64,000 bases of DNA, taken from Deltaproteobacteria bacterium. Lineage in GTDB: Bacteria; Desulfobacterota; Desulfomonilia; Desulfomonilales; Desulfomonilaceae. The notes under the pieces are model-generated. The model ran no database searches. It was given only the letters and a program-made list of their open reading frames with translations, and was not told where the DNA came from. How positions within the stretch are numbered: the first letter of the stretch is position 1; each line of letters begins with the position of its first letter. This document shows, piece by piece, positions 18,043 through 26,949 of this stretch. The translations under genes were made by a program, and so were the position numbers. The DNA lies in the NCBI GenBank assembly GCA_021777225.1, contig JAJYDQ010000005.1, positions 19,430 to 83,429 of the forward strand, in the 5' to 3' direction.

Positions 18043-18462
18043 ATGCCTGAGCTTGTTAGGTTTGGCGTGTCGATACCGGATGATTTACTCGAAAAGTTCG
18101 ATGAGTTGATAAACCAAAAGGGATACACGAATCGATCCGAGGCTATCAGAGACCTGATTCGAGATCGTCTGGTTGAAGATCAATGGAGCGAACCGGGCCA
18201 CGAAGTGGTAGGTACGGTAACAGTTGTCTACAATCATGAACAGAGTGACTTGGCTCAAAAACTGACGGAGATACAACACAGGACTCACAATCTGATCATT
18301 TCTGCGCTGCATGTTCACCTGGATGCTCACAATTGCCTTGAGGTACTCATATTGCGGGGTGAATCCGAACAGGTCAGGAGGACGTGTGAGTTGCTAATAT
18401 CCACCCGAGGGGTGAAGCACGGCAAAATGACCATGACTACCACCGGCATGGAAATAGACTGA
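18043..18462 (+). CDS. nikR: Nickel-responsive regulator NikR
   Basis: A 139-residue transcription factor with an N-terminal ribbon-helix-helix ([19 protein letters not shown], then [14 protein letters not shown]) and a C-terminal ACT-like nickel-binding domain. The ligand residues are recognisable: H in QHRTHN, H-x-H in HVHLDAHNC and the Cys of that segment. With nickel bound, NikR represses nickel uptake genes in known systems. No nickel transporter, hydrogenase or urease gene is in the window, so it is an orphan here; it may regulate itself through the inverted repeat upstream. Confidence 0.93.
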   Translation: MPELVRFGVSIPDDLLEKFDELINQKGYTNRSEAIRDLIRDRLVEDQWSEPGHEVVGTVTVVYNHEQSDLAQKLTEIQHRTHNLIISALHVHLDAHNCLEVLILRGESEQVRRTCELLISTRGVKHGKMTMTTTGMEID

Positions 18463-18483
18463 CCCGAGAATAATTCCTGCAAA

Positions 18484-19542
18484 TCAGGAATATACGCGCG
18501 ACAGATGTAACGGTCTGACATCACCGCGACAGGGTGGGGGTACCAGCAACTGCAGGTCCACATTAAGCCATTGATAATCTGGATTAAGTTCCCTGATTTT
18601 GCAATCTTGGGGTGGAGTTGAGTGTTCGTTGTATTCGTACGACACCAGAAAGATTCCTACGCCATATTTTTCTGTTCGATCAATCAGATAACCGTTCACA
18701 AAATCTTTCTCGTCCATTTTCGCTTCTTGAGCGACGTCTCGTATTTCTTCATTGCTCAACCTTATCAAGACATATTTGGAAATACCCTGTTCAGCCAGCC
18801 TGAATAGAGTCCGTGACTCAGAAGAACAGATGTAAACAGTAGATATAAAATGGAACCTTGCGAGGAAACGAGCGGCGACAAGAGCCGCTGTGCGGCGTCC
18901 CCCAACAGTGTAGTGAAAGCCATAATATTCATAAAGCTTTTGCTGAATCAACTCTCCGACTTTGTCACCTTTTTCGTAGAGGTCCTTAGATATGTACCGC
19001 AGATATTTGGCAAGATCTTCGGCCGCCTGAGCTACCGGCCAGTCCACCCTTACGTGAAAATGAGTCAACCCATATCGGTATCTTGCCCTTATGGTGGGAT
19101 CTTGTTGCATCATAACGGCATAGTCCGACTTGAGAAGTTCCCGAAGCAGGATCGGAAATGCCGTATCTTCGAAGAATCTCATCTTTTGGTTAAAAAGTTC
19201 CTTAAGATCAAAAATCGCCAGATTAACGAGGTTTTCTTTTGTTATTTTGTTTGAGTCAAAGAAACGTATATAAGTTTTTACTGAATTTGGCACAGTCCCT
19301 TCGTTGAAAATGAGTATGAAATGCGAGTGTTTTGTGTACTCTTGGCCAACAACACGCGCTCTAGGCTTGAGTTCCCGCATCTCAACAAATGGATATTCTT
19401 CTCCTGAATCCTTAAAAGCCTTATACGATTTTATAAGGCCTTCAGATATCAGGAGCCCATCGAGTTCGTCTCGCAGGAAAAAGTAAACACATCGTCTGAA
19501 TCTCTCATTCCATCCTATTTCATTTCTTCTGAGAAATGGCAT
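18484..19542 (-). CDS. Conserved-looking protein of unknown function
   Basis: A ~352-residue soluble protein I do not recognise. It is rich in aromatic and basic residues, without signal peptide, membrane helices or a known catalytic motif. Segments such as YFLRDELDGLLISEGLIKSY and VRVDWPVAQAAEDLAKYLRY suggest an ordered mixed fold. The ATG at 19542 is preferred because GAGG lies six bases upstream; a TTG at 19614 gives 24 more residues but has no ribosome site. It converges on nikR (stop codons 21 bases apart) and is divergent from the S1 protein gene. Confidence 0.65.
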   Translation of the reverse strand: MPFLRRNEIGWNERFRRCVYFFLRDELDGLLISEGLIKSYKAFKDSGEEYPFVEMRELKPRARVVGQEYTKHSHFILIFNEGTVPNSVKTYIRFFDSNKITKENLVNLAIFDLKELFNQKMRFFEDTAFPILLRELLKSDYAVMMQQDPTIRARYRYGLTHFHVRVDWPVAQAAEDLAKYLRYISKDLYEKGDKVGELIQQKLYEYYGFHYTVGGRRTAALVAARFLARFHFISTVYICSSESRTLFRLAEQGISKYVLIRLSNEEIRDVAQEAKMDEKDFVNGYLIDRTEKYGVGIFLVSYEYNEHSTPPQDCKIRELNPDYQWLNVDLQLLVPPPCRGDVRPLHLSRVYS

Positions 19543-19793
19543 GAACGCCTCATTTTTCTTGACTGTAAAACTAAGGGAGCCGGCTTGATTTAACAAACCG
19601 ATTACGGATACCAAAAAAAGACCGGACCTCTAGTTTTGGATATCATTATCAAACTGTGAATTCGGATAAATAATCCGAAAAAATTGGTGTGAGTTTGTAT
19701 ATCTTTACCACTATCTCAGTGTGCTTGCAAGGAAGAGGAAAAAAAGGTAAACATTCAAGGTGATATGATACAGGGAAAGGCTTTTTCACTCAA

Positions 19794-21263
19794 ATGGCTC
19801 AAAATAAAGATCAAGAACTGAACAAAGATAATGCGCCCGATGACCTGGAGGAGGATTTCGCAGCGTTATTTGAAGCTTCTACTCAAGCTGATCATGAAAC
19901 TATTACACACGAAGGCAGGATCGATGGGAAAATAGTATCTATTGGCGATGAATGGGTTTTTGTGGATATTGGAGGGAAAAGCGAGGGAGCGATCTCCAAG
20001 GAAGAGCTTCGTGATTCCGAGAAACGTCTGGATCTTAAAGTCGGGGATCCAATTACCGCTTACGTTGTAGCTCAGCGAGATGGGGATGTGCTTTTAAGTG
20101 TTAAAATGACACATGCCGCTTCAGAAGACGCCGTTAGAGGGGCGTTCCAAAGTGGAGTCCCGGTTGAGGGCCTGGTGATCGAAGAGAGAAAAGGCGGTTA
20201 CAGTGTGACCGTATTTGGCCGAAACGCATTTTGCCCATATTCTCAAGTCGACATTGTTTCCGGAGGATTGCCGGAAAACTATATCGGTAAAAAATTCTTT
20301 TTTAAGATCACCGATTTTTCAGACAGGGGACGCAATATTGTTTTGTCAAGGCGAGAAGTTCTGGAACAGGAACGCCGCCAGAAAATCAACCAACTCAAAC
20401 AAACTCTTGCGGAGGGAGATGTGGTTCGTGGCGTAGTCCGTAAACTGGCTGCGTTTGGGGCGTTTGTTGACATTGGTGGCCCGGAAGGACTTATACCCAT
20501 TTCCGAGTTGGCCTGGAGTCGAGTCGAATCGGTGTCGGATTTTATGTCGGTAGGTGATGAGATTTCAGTAAAAATTACCGGGCTTGATTGGGACAAGAAC
20601 CGGATTTCCCTGAGTCTCAAACAGGTTCAGGATAATCCTTGGGATTCTATCACTTCGCGTTTCCATGACGGCCTCGAAACGGTAGGAGTAGTAACCAGGC
20701 TCACCAACTTTGGAGCGTTTGTTGAATTAGAGCCGGGTATTGAGGGATTGGTTCACATATCGAACTTTGGCAGGGGACGCAGGATCAACCATCCCCGAGA
20801 GGTAGTCAGTCCCGGAGAATCGATCAAGATTCGGATCATCTCTGTGAATAGGGATGAAAAAAGGTTAAGCCTCGAACAAATCCCCGACATTCAAGCACTT
20901 GGTTCGCAAGAACCGGATGTGGAGATTGTGGAAGGAATGGTCACAACTGGAGAGGTCCAGGCCATCAAGGACTATGGACTATTTGTCAATCTTACAGGTG
21001 GAAAAACCGGATTATTGAGAAATGCCGAAATCGGCGATTTTAGCCCGAGAGAACTTAGAAAGAAATACCCTGTCGGATCCAGCATTACGGTAAAAGTCAT
21101 ATCCGTTGAGCCGGAAATCCGAAGGATTGGACTAAGTCTGAAAGCCTTGGAACACTCTGATGAACTCAATCAGGCCAAAGAATATCTTACTGCCGGCAGG
21201 TCCCGGAAATCCTTTGGTACCTTGGGGGAATTGCTTAAGTCCAAATTGGGAGAAAAGGAATAA
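19794..21263 (+). CDS. Ribosomal protein S1-like protein with five S1 domains
   Basis: A 489-residue RNA-binding protein. Five OB-fold S1 repeats can be read, at about 38-108, 120-190, 204-275, 289-358 and 374-447; the third and fourth (FGAFVDIGGPEGLIPISEL, FGAFVELEPGIEGLVHISN) are closest to consensus. Classic S1 has six repeats and about 550-570 residues, so this could be a shortened S1 acting in mRNA recruitment to the 30S subunit, or a second S1-domain protein. The acidic N-terminus DDLEEDFAALFE is typical of S1. A terminator follows at once, so the gene is monocistronic. Confidence 0.8.
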   Translation: MAQNKDQELNKDNAPDDLEEDFAALFEASTQADHETITHEGRIDGKIVSIGDEWVFVDIGGKSEGAISKEELRDSEKRLDLKVGDPITAYVVAQRDGDVLLSVKMTHAASEDAVRGAFQSGVPVEGLVIEERKGGYSVTVFGRNAFCPYSQVDIVSGGLPENYIGKKFFFKITDFSDRGRNIVLSRREVLEQERRQKINQLKQTLAEGDVVRGVVRKLAAFGAFVDIGGPEGLIPISELAWSRVESVSDFMSVGDEISVKITGLDWDKNRISLSLKQVQDNPWDSITSRFHDGLETVGVVTRLTNFGAFVELEPGIEGLVHISNFGRGRRINHPREVVSPGESIKIRIISVNRDEKRLSLEQIPDIQALGSQEPDVEIVEGMVTTGEVQAIKDYGLFVNLTGGKTGLLRNAEIGDFSPRELRKKYPVGSSITVKVISVEPEIRRIGLSLKALEHSDELNQAKEYLTAGRSRKSFGTLGELLKSKLGEKE

Positions 21264-21280
21264 CCTTGCTAAGGTTTTTT
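21262..21280 (+). terminator. Intrinsic terminator after the S1-like gene
   Basis: AACCTT at 21262-21267, loop GCT, AAGGTT at 21271-21276, then four further T. The stem overlaps the stop codon. Confidence 0.55.
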
Positions 21281-21283
21281 GAT

Positions 21284-21305
21284 GGGGTCAGGAATCCCTG
21301 ACCCC
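21284..21305. repeat. Perfect 9-bp hairpin between convergent genes
   Basis: GGGGTCAGG (21284-21292) pairs with CCTGACCCC (21297-21305) across a 4-base loop. There is no T-tract on either side, so it may be a 3'-end stabiliser or a small dispersed palindrome rather than a terminator. Confidence 0.5.
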
Positions 21306-21459
21306 GTCGGCAGATCCATAAAAGTTGGCTTCAAAAGTCAGCGTATCTAAACTTCATTACCTTAACTGCCCTGATACCTTGCCGGCTATAACTTTCTTCA
21401 AAGTGTAAACGCTACACTGAACCAATGTCATTTAAACTATCCCAAGTCCACAATAAAAT

Positions 21460-21861
21460 CTAATCACAGACCACGGGTATTTTCCTTGGGATAGCCTTCT
21501 CCGACTTAGGCAGCTTTAGTGTAAGCACACCATCGTTCATTGAAGCGGCAATTTTAGCGTGATCGATTAAATTGTTTACCCTGAATGTTCTGTAATATCC
21601 TCCTGTCCTATATTCGGTAAGCAGTTCCTGGCCACCAAATTCTTCGGCTTTGGCGTCACCGATAATAGTCAGAATGTTTTCCCTCAGATCAACTTCGACA
21701 TCTTCTGAATTGATTCCTGGCATGTCAACTACGACAGTCAGCTCATTCGAATTCTCAAAAATGTCCACCGCAGGAGTAAAATATAGACCGTTACGTGTAA
21801 TCTCACCGCTCTCCGGAGAAAGTTCCTTTTTGTCGACAACTTGTATTTCCTGATTCGCCAT
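21460..21861 (-). CDS. Small heat-shock protein (Hsp20), third of a tandem trio
   Basis: 133 residues with an alpha-crystallin domain (~30-125): VDMPGINSEDVEVDLRENIL, a shortened loop, YRTFRVNN, GVLTLKLPK. It is an ATP-independent holdase that binds unfolding proteins as an oligomer. A short N-terminal arm (MANQEIQVVDKKEL) distinguishes it from the two upstream copies. GGAGG lies nine bases before the ATG. The gene follows the middle copy after 26 bases, so the two are cotranscribed. Copies are diverged in sequence, suggesting different clients or hetero-oligomers. Confidence 0.92.
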   Translation of the reverse strand: MANQEIQVVDKKELSPESGEITRNGLYFTPAVDIFENSNELTVVVDMPGINSEDVEVDLRENILTIIGDAKAEEFGGQELLTEYRTGGYYRTFRVNNLIDHAKIAASMNDGVLTLKLPKSEKAIPRKIPVVCD

Positions 21862-21887
21862 GTTGGTTTTCCTCCGAGTTATGTTGA

Positions 21888-22346
21888 TTATTCGGTAGAA
21901 ACAGATATTTTGCGAGGACCTGATCCTTTGTCCAATGGCAGAGTAATAGTTAGGACCCCGTTCTTGTAATTAGCGCCTATATTATCGGAATCGACTTTTT
22001 CCGGTAGACTGATGCTCCGCTGAAAAGAGCCATGAGACCGCTCTCGTCGATGATAGCTGACGTTTTCATCCAAATTCTCAGGTTTTCTCTCGCCCTTAAT
22101 AGTCAGAGTTTCTCCCTGAACGCTCAAATCAATTTCGTTAGCCTTCACCCCAGGGAGTTCAGCCAGAATCTTGTAGTTCCCCTCATCCTTTAGTACGTTA
22201 ATAGGTGGAAATAACCGACCCCTTCTCAAAAAATACTCTGAAGATGGAGAATTTTCATTGAGAGTTGAAAAAAGATTGTTCATGTTTTTCTGGAGTCGCA
22301 TAAACTCACCCACCCATGGGTCTCTCTGTATATCCCAAATTGTCAT
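21888..22346 (-). CDS. Small heat-shock protein (Hsp20), second of a tandem trio
   Basis: 152 residues. The N-terminal arm (DPWVGEFMRLQKNMNNLF) is followed by an alpha-crystallin domain with AELPGVKANEIDLSVQGETL, a YHRRERSHGSFQRSISLP segment and GVLTITLPL, ending in a short tail. GGAGG lies seven bases before the ATG. It sits between the other two sHSP genes, 114 bases from the first. A cytosolic chaperone role is from family knowledge. Confidence 0.93.
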   Translation of the reverse strand: MTIWDIQRDPWVGEFMRLQKNMNNLFSTLNENSPSSEYFLRRGRLFPPINVLKDEGNYKILAELPGVKANEIDLSVQGETLTIKGERKPENLDENVSYHRRERSHGSFQRSISLPEKVDSDNIGANYKNGVLTITLPLDKGSGPRKISVSTE

Positions 22347-22460
22347 GTTTGAACCTCCACTCCATATTTTATTCGACAGCTAAAATCGTTCGCCTTTATG
22401 TTCCCCGGCTTATCAAGCGGTTATAGAATGACGAGAGCTTTACTCTCGCCACTCAGTAGC

Positions 22461-22934
22461 CTACTTTACGTCAATTTTTATTGACCGTTTTTTGCTTGAT
22501 TCAGCCTTGGAAAATTTCAAGTTCAATACGCCGTTTTTAAAATTAGCCTCGACCTGGTCCTCTTTGACCTCGCAAGGCAGGGTCACTGAACGTGAAAAAC
22601 ATCCGAAAGATCGTTCAATTCGATGCATATTCTCAGTTTTCTCTTCTTGCCCTTCCTTTTTTTCACCTTTTACCGTAAGGGTCGTTCCCGAGAGGTCTAC
22701 CTCAATATCTTTTGGATCTACCCCAGGCAATTCAGCTTTTAACAATATTTCTTCATCGGTTTCTGAAACATCAAAAGCAGGCGTGAAACCTTTGCTAAAG
22801 TATGTTCCGGGCAACCACCCGGCGTTACCGAAAAATTGGTTGAATAGATCATCAACCTCTTTTCTAAATTCGGTCAGCGCGTTTTCTGGAACGCTCCGAC
22901 CTTCTTTCCATCTCCAGGGAATGAGGCTACGCAT
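22461..22934 (-). CDS. Small heat-shock protein (Hsp20), first of a tandem trio
   Basis: 157 residues. The N-terminal arm (MRSLIPWRWKEG) leads into an alpha-crystallin domain with AELPGVDPKDIEVDLSGTTL, IERSFGCFSRSVTLP and GVLNLKFSK, with a Lys-rich tail. AGGAGG lies 10 bases before the ATG. It is promoter-proximal; a sigma-32-like promoter can be drawn upstream. Same chaperone family as the next two genes but clearly diverged, so the trio is an old duplication. Confidence 0.93.
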   Translation of the reverse strand: MRSLIPWRWKEGRSVPENALTEFRKEVDDLFNQFFGNAGWLPGTYFSKGFTPAFDVSETDEEILLKAELPGVDPKDIEVDLSGTTLTVKGEKKEGQEEKTENMHRIERSFGCFSRSVTLPCEVKEDQVEANFKNGVLNLKFSKAESSKKRSIKIDVK

Positions 22935-22973
22935 TTTCTAATACCCTCCTTTCGAAGTGATGGGGTTGAAGTT

Positions 22974-23001
22974 TCATGGACTTACGTTCCCATAATTCAA
23001 G
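22974..23001 (-). promoter_or_regulatory. Candidate sigma-32-type promoter of the sHSP trio
   Basis: On the minus strand CTTGAA (complement of 22996-23001) is followed after 13 bases by GTCCATGAA, a partial match to the heat-shock -10 CCCCATNTA. No CIRCE element is seen. Confidence 0.35.
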
Positions 23002-23117
23002 AAACAGATGATCACGCGTTTGATGTTGTCAAGACCCCCGGGGTTAACTCTCGATCTGTGTGCGCTTATAAAAGATGCCGGAAAGATAAAGAATGAATTC
23101 GGGACACTCCGCAATTC

Positions 23118-25550
23118 CTAAAGGTTCGATTTGCGGTTCCTGACCGCCTCTGAAGCCCTTCCTATCAACTCTACAATATCCACAGGCTTCTCGATCACCA
23201 AGTCAATACCGGATTCCAATATTTTCTCCCGTTCAGATGTCTGTCCACCCCATCCAGTAAGAAGGATTAGAGTTGGTTTAGCCTTTTGCTTTTTCTTAAA
23301 GAAACTGACAATCCTTCTCCCGACCTCCCAACCGTTCATTTGAGGCATTCCGAGGTCGCAGGTTATGACGTCAAATTCCTCTTCTTCAAGAATGCGAAGC
23401 GCCGTTTTTCCGGAAGATGCAGTCTTCACGAATTGACCCAAAGAAATTAAAGCTTCTTTGAACAGAGACAACAACATTTCATCGTCGTCAATTACAAGAA
23501 AACGCATCGATGATTCGGAAAGATTAGGAATCTGACCCTGGCGAGAACTATCTTTTTCAACACTGGCCAGTGGCAACGCAATTGTAAATGTAGACCCAAA
23601 ATCAACTTCACTGTCAACTGATATGGAGCCGCCATGACTGGTGACAATCCCGTAAACACCGGCAAGTCCCATTCCTGTGCTTTGTAGTCCTTTTGTAGTA
23701 AAGAATGGATCGAATATCTTTGAAAGGTTTTCTGGGGCAATACCTATGCCGTCATCTTCAACTTCGAGGATTGCATAATCATCCCTGGGAAATGTCCTAA
23801 CCCTTATTCTCCCACCATTAGAGATGGCGTCTATCGAATTCCTCATCAAGTTCAATGTGACTTCGAACAGGTCGTTTGATATCCCTGAAACCAGCAATTC
23901 ATCGGTTATGTCGGCCTGAACTGATATGGAAACCCCATTTTTGACGGCAAGCGTGCGCCACAAGAGTTCACTCATTTCCAGAGCGTCTCTAACTGCTTTG
24001 CTGAGATCAAATATCTGGTTTGTCCCTGATGTTACGTCTGAGCGGAGTTGGGCAAAACTCTGGAGCCTTTTAACGGTTTCAGAGCCGTTTCTCGAGTTTT
24101 GCGCAATCTCCATAAGGAGGGGTCGAACCGCCGATGGATCTCCCTGTTCGAGCCTAATTAGGGCTGACTGACTACTAACAAGAATTTTCTGTAAAACGTT
24201 GTTAAAATTGTGTGCGACCCCAGTCGCCAGTTCAGCTACCGCCTTTAAAAGCTCGCTCTGTAAAAGAAGCTCTTCAGTCCTTTTTCTGTCTGTTATATCT
24301 CTTACCAGCGCAAGAACCCGATCCTGCCCATTCAATGTCACACGGCGCAAATGAACATCGACCCAAAAAGAGCGACCATCCTTTGCTCTGGCGCGCCATT
24401 CAAAAAACTGTGGATGACCTAGACCTGCTCGACGAATTTTCTTCAATGCCTTTTCAGCTTCAATGCCCTCGCCTTCCGCGCTAAAGAGTGAAACATCAGC
24501 GCCTATTGCTTGTTCCTTTACATAGCCGTACAACTCTGTAAATCGCTCGTTGACATCCAGGACGGCGCCGGTTTGAGGGTCATGGATGAAAATAGCGTCT
24601 TCAACAGAATTGACTATTGCCCGATAATTCTCCTCCGATTGACGCAACGCGGTTTCCGAGTGCTCACGCTCGGTAACGTCTGTTATAAATACAAGATCGG
24701 CTGTTCGACCTTCCCACTGGACAGAGTGACCGTATATCTCACCCCATTTTATTTTCCCCGAAGCGGTCAGAATCCTTATACGATAGCGCTCCGGATTCAC
24801 AGTGCCCTGAAGTCTCTCCACATAGTTTTCAAAAGTTTTTTGTCTGTCATCGGGGTGGATAAAGTTAATGAAGGGCTTTCCAACAATTTCATTTAAAGGA
24901 ATTTCGGCAATTTGACTGGCATACGGATTCACAAATTTAATAATTTGGTCCTGGGCCACTAGAATAGCTTCCTTGGCGTGTTCGATAACAAGCCTGTATT
25001 TTTCTTCAGATGACTTTAGAGCATCTATCACCTGCTTTCGGTCTGTAACATCGCGCAGAATCACCAACATGCCGGCGATCTCGCCATGAGCGTCGCGGTA
25101 ACAGGACGCGCTGATATTGACTTCCAGCGACTCGCCAGACTTAGTGAGCCTCTTTGTATCAAAGGTTACAGAAGATTCTCCGTCCTGGTAAAGCCTATTT
25201 ATTGTAGCTGCAGTTAAAGCGGCCTCGGATTCAGGAACAAAAGGGACCCGACGCCCTGACACTTCTTGGATCGTCCAGCCAAATATTTTTGTGAATCCTT
25301 TGTTGACGAATTTCACATGGCCTTTGGTGTCATAAACCACTATGGCGTCAGTGGAGGCTTTCAAGAGGCCTGAATAAAGCTCTCCCAAGGCTTTGGCGTT
25401 TTCGTAAAGGGCCTTGTAATCGACTTGTGTCTGGGAGTCATGATTCAAGGGAGGGAGCGTTGCCGAAGAGATCAACAGGCCTGAATCCACCGAACCCGCG
25501 TCCGGGTCGGATGATAGGAAATTCTTAGTTTTTTGATTTTCAAAACTCAT
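23118..25550 (-). CDS. Three-PAS hybrid sensor histidine kinase with C-terminal receiver
   Basis: A ~810-residue cytoplasmic hybrid kinase with no membrane segment. Three PAS modules, two followed by clear PAC segments, occupy ~40-410, then a dimerisation/phosphoacceptor helix with ATGVAHNFNNVL (the H-N-F-N-N type of H-box), an ATPase domain with NLMRNSIDAI, EVEDDGIGIAP and GMGLAGVYGIV, and a receiver with IDDDE, the acceptor Asp in TCDLGMPQMNG and the Lys of EKPVDI. It probably senses a soluble or redox signal. The ATG at 25550 has GGGGAT upstream; a TTG at 25589 adds 13 residues. No separate response regulator is adjacent, so the output partner is unknown. Confidence 0.9.
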   Translation of the reverse strand: MSFENQKTKNFLSSDPDAGSVDSGLLISSATLPPLNHDSQTQVDYKALYENAKALGELYSGLLKASTDAIVVYDTKGHVKFVNKGFTKIFGWTIQEVSGRRVPFVPESEAALTAATINRLYQDGESSVTFDTKRLTKSGESLEVNISASCYRDAHGEIAGMLVILRDVTDRKQVIDALKSSEEKYRLVIEHAKEAILVAQDQIIKFVNPYASQIAEIPLNEIVGKPFINFIHPDDRQKTFENYVERLQGTVNPERYRIRILTASGKIKWGEIYGHSVQWEGRTADLVFITDVTEREHSETALRQSEENYRAIVNSVEDAIFIHDPQTGAVLDVNERFTELYGYVKEQAIGADVSLFSAEGEGIEAEKALKKIRRAGLGHPQFFEWRARAKDGRSFWVDVHLRRVTLNGQDRVLALVRDITDRKRTEELLLQSELLKAVAELATGVAHNFNNVLQKILVSSQSALIRLEQGDPSAVRPLLMEIAQNSRNGSETVKRLQSFAQLRSDVTSGTNQIFDLSKAVRDALEMSELLWRTLAVKNGVSISVQADITDELLVSGISNDLFEVTLNLMRNSIDAISNGGRIRVRTFPRDDYAILEVEDDGIGIAPENLSKIFDPFFTTKGLQSTGMGLAGVYGIVTSHGGSISVDSEVDFGSTFTIALPLASVEKDSSRQGQIPNLSESSMRFLVIDDDEMLLSLFKEALISLGQFVKTASSGKTALRILEEEEFDVITCDLGMPQMNGWEVGRRIVSFFKKKQKAKPTLILLTGWGGQTSEREKILESGIDLVIEKPVDIVELIGRASEAVRNRKSNL

Positions 25551-25709
25551 TAAATCCCCTGTGTGGGGCGGCACATTTGGGAAAAGCAAGAAATCAAGGC
25601 GTCTGAGCGCCGAGTTGTAGCAATTCTAAGGAGCGGGAAAATAAAATACAAGAAATATTCAATCGATTGAGGCTGTAAGGCCAGAACTTTGTGGTCGGAA
25701 TTTGGTCAA

Positions 25710-25737
25710 AAAAAGTGGGGACGAAATGATCGTCCCC
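25710..25737 (-). terminator. Intrinsic terminator of the Cys/Pro-rich protein gene
   Basis: On the minus strand GGGGACGA, a 5-base loop and TCGTCCCC form an 8-bp stem, followed by ACTTTTTTT. It lies about 170 bases after the stop codon of the Cys/Pro-rich gene; the rest of 25551-25909 shows no gene. Confidence 0.75.
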
Positions 25738-25909
25738 AAAGATAAGGAGGAAAATTGTTTGGTTAATGAAGGCCTGGCCGGGCCTCCATGTGGGGGTTTA
25801 TGAAGAAGTGGTTAGAATTATAAGGTAATGATGATTTCCAGCAAAATTCACTTTGTGTTTCGTTAAGGAATACCAGACGGTTAATGGCCTCAAGTTGCCG
25901 CTTAAATGT

Positions 25910-26602
25910 CTACCAGTATTGTCCGGTAAGCGTCTGACCTTCTCGGGATGTGGCCACAGGACCCATGGCAACGTTCGATTGAGCAGAAACCAGACTTCCC
26001 GATATAAGATTTAAAGGGATTTCCATGACACTGGCTAGGATCTTCAGTCCTCCCGGAAGGTCCTGTTTGAGATCTTTTGAGGCCGTCACAGGCATTGCCA
26101 TCATCATGGGATATGACGACAACGAGGGGTTAGAGACGGCCCCGTACCGCATGTAAGTTCGGCGTGGCGGCTTACACTTGGTGATCCCAGTAGGAACACA
26201 CGCCGGAGGAGCGCACATGGGCGGCCCGCAAGGCGCCATTGGTCCACACGTAGGCGGCGCGCAAGTGGGCGGAGCACATGGAGGAGGGCATGGAGGGGCA
26301 CAAAAATTGGGCCTGCATGAAGGACGTTTTGGAGCCGGAGACAGAATCCCCGCCATTACGGCCGAGGGGATGCCGATTACGGCGCCGCAGATGTTGGTGC
26401 ATGCGCCTAGCAGGGCGCCACAAATTCCAAAGGGAGACGGTGGACCCATTGGACCACATGCTGGCGGAGCACAAGGCTGAGGCATAGGAGCGCAAACGGG
26501 TGCGACCTCAATCGGTGGACCGCCTGCGATTCCTGGAATTATTGAGATTGAGAATAAGAGCGTGGTGAGAAACGCAAAGATAGCGACAACTCTCAGCGCC
26601 AT
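25910..26602 (-). CDS. Exported cysteine/proline-rich protein of unknown function
   Basis: About 230 residues with an N-terminal signal sequence (MALRVVAIFAFLTTLLFSIS, likely cut after IAG). The mature part is dominated by two blocks of CAPP/CGPM/CAPPT repeats, holding about 20 cysteines mostly spaced by Pro and Ala, separated by a hydrophobic Gly/Ala stretch with ICGALLGACTNICGAVIG. The final third is less biased. There is no CXXCH heme motif. The cysteines could form a disulfide-bonded surface structure or bind metal (inference). The ATG at 26602 has AGGAGG seven bases upstream. A strong terminator downstream and long flanking gaps make it a single-gene unit. Confidence 0.7.
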   Translation of the reverse strand: MALRVVAIFAFLTTLLFSISIIPGIAGGPPIEVAPVCAPMPQPCAPPACGPMGPPSPFGICGALLGACTNICGAVIGIPSAVMAGILSPAPKRPSCRPNFCAPPCPPPCAPPTCAPPTCGPMAPCGPPMCAPPACVPTGITKCKPPRRTYMRYGAVSNPSLSSYPMMMAMPVTASKDLKQDLPGGLKILASVMEIPLNLISGSLVSAQSNVAMGPVATSREGQTLTGQYW

Positions 26603-26949
26603 ACCTGATCCTCCTTTTTTAACGCCCTTCAAGTAGCCGTTCAAGGGTTAGACTAAAATGAAGGCGTTTTAATTCAGCCCATTATAGGGCTTGAATGACA
26701 TGCGGCTTTAACATGGGGTTTATAGCTTGTCAAGTAAAAATATTTATTGTTGAAGGTTAACACTGAATATTATTAAAAATATAATTTAGATAAGATATAA
26801 TATTGTTTTAACGGGGTAATTATGTAATTATTAATGTTAAGAATTAGATGTTGAATTAAAGGCTGTTTCTATTTGAGCCCCAACGGACGCCTCGCTTGAT
26901 AATAAGAGACTTATGGAAATATCTTAAATTTAAGAGGTTTTTAAAAGGT
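26603..26949. other. AT-rich divergent regulatory region
   Basis: About 350 very AT-rich bases between the Cys/Pro-rich gene and the TPR gene. A TATAAT occurs at 26796-26801 without a good -35. No gene is seen. Confidence 0.4.

Noticed and set aside
26172..26495. Gly/His-rich plus-strand and other frames over the Cys/Pro-rich gene
   Set aside because: Long shadow frames caused by the GC-rich repeats; the minus-strand frame has signal peptide, ribosome site and terminator.
25910..26602. Multiheme cytochrome reading of the Cys-rich protein
   Set aside because: No CXXCH motif is present.
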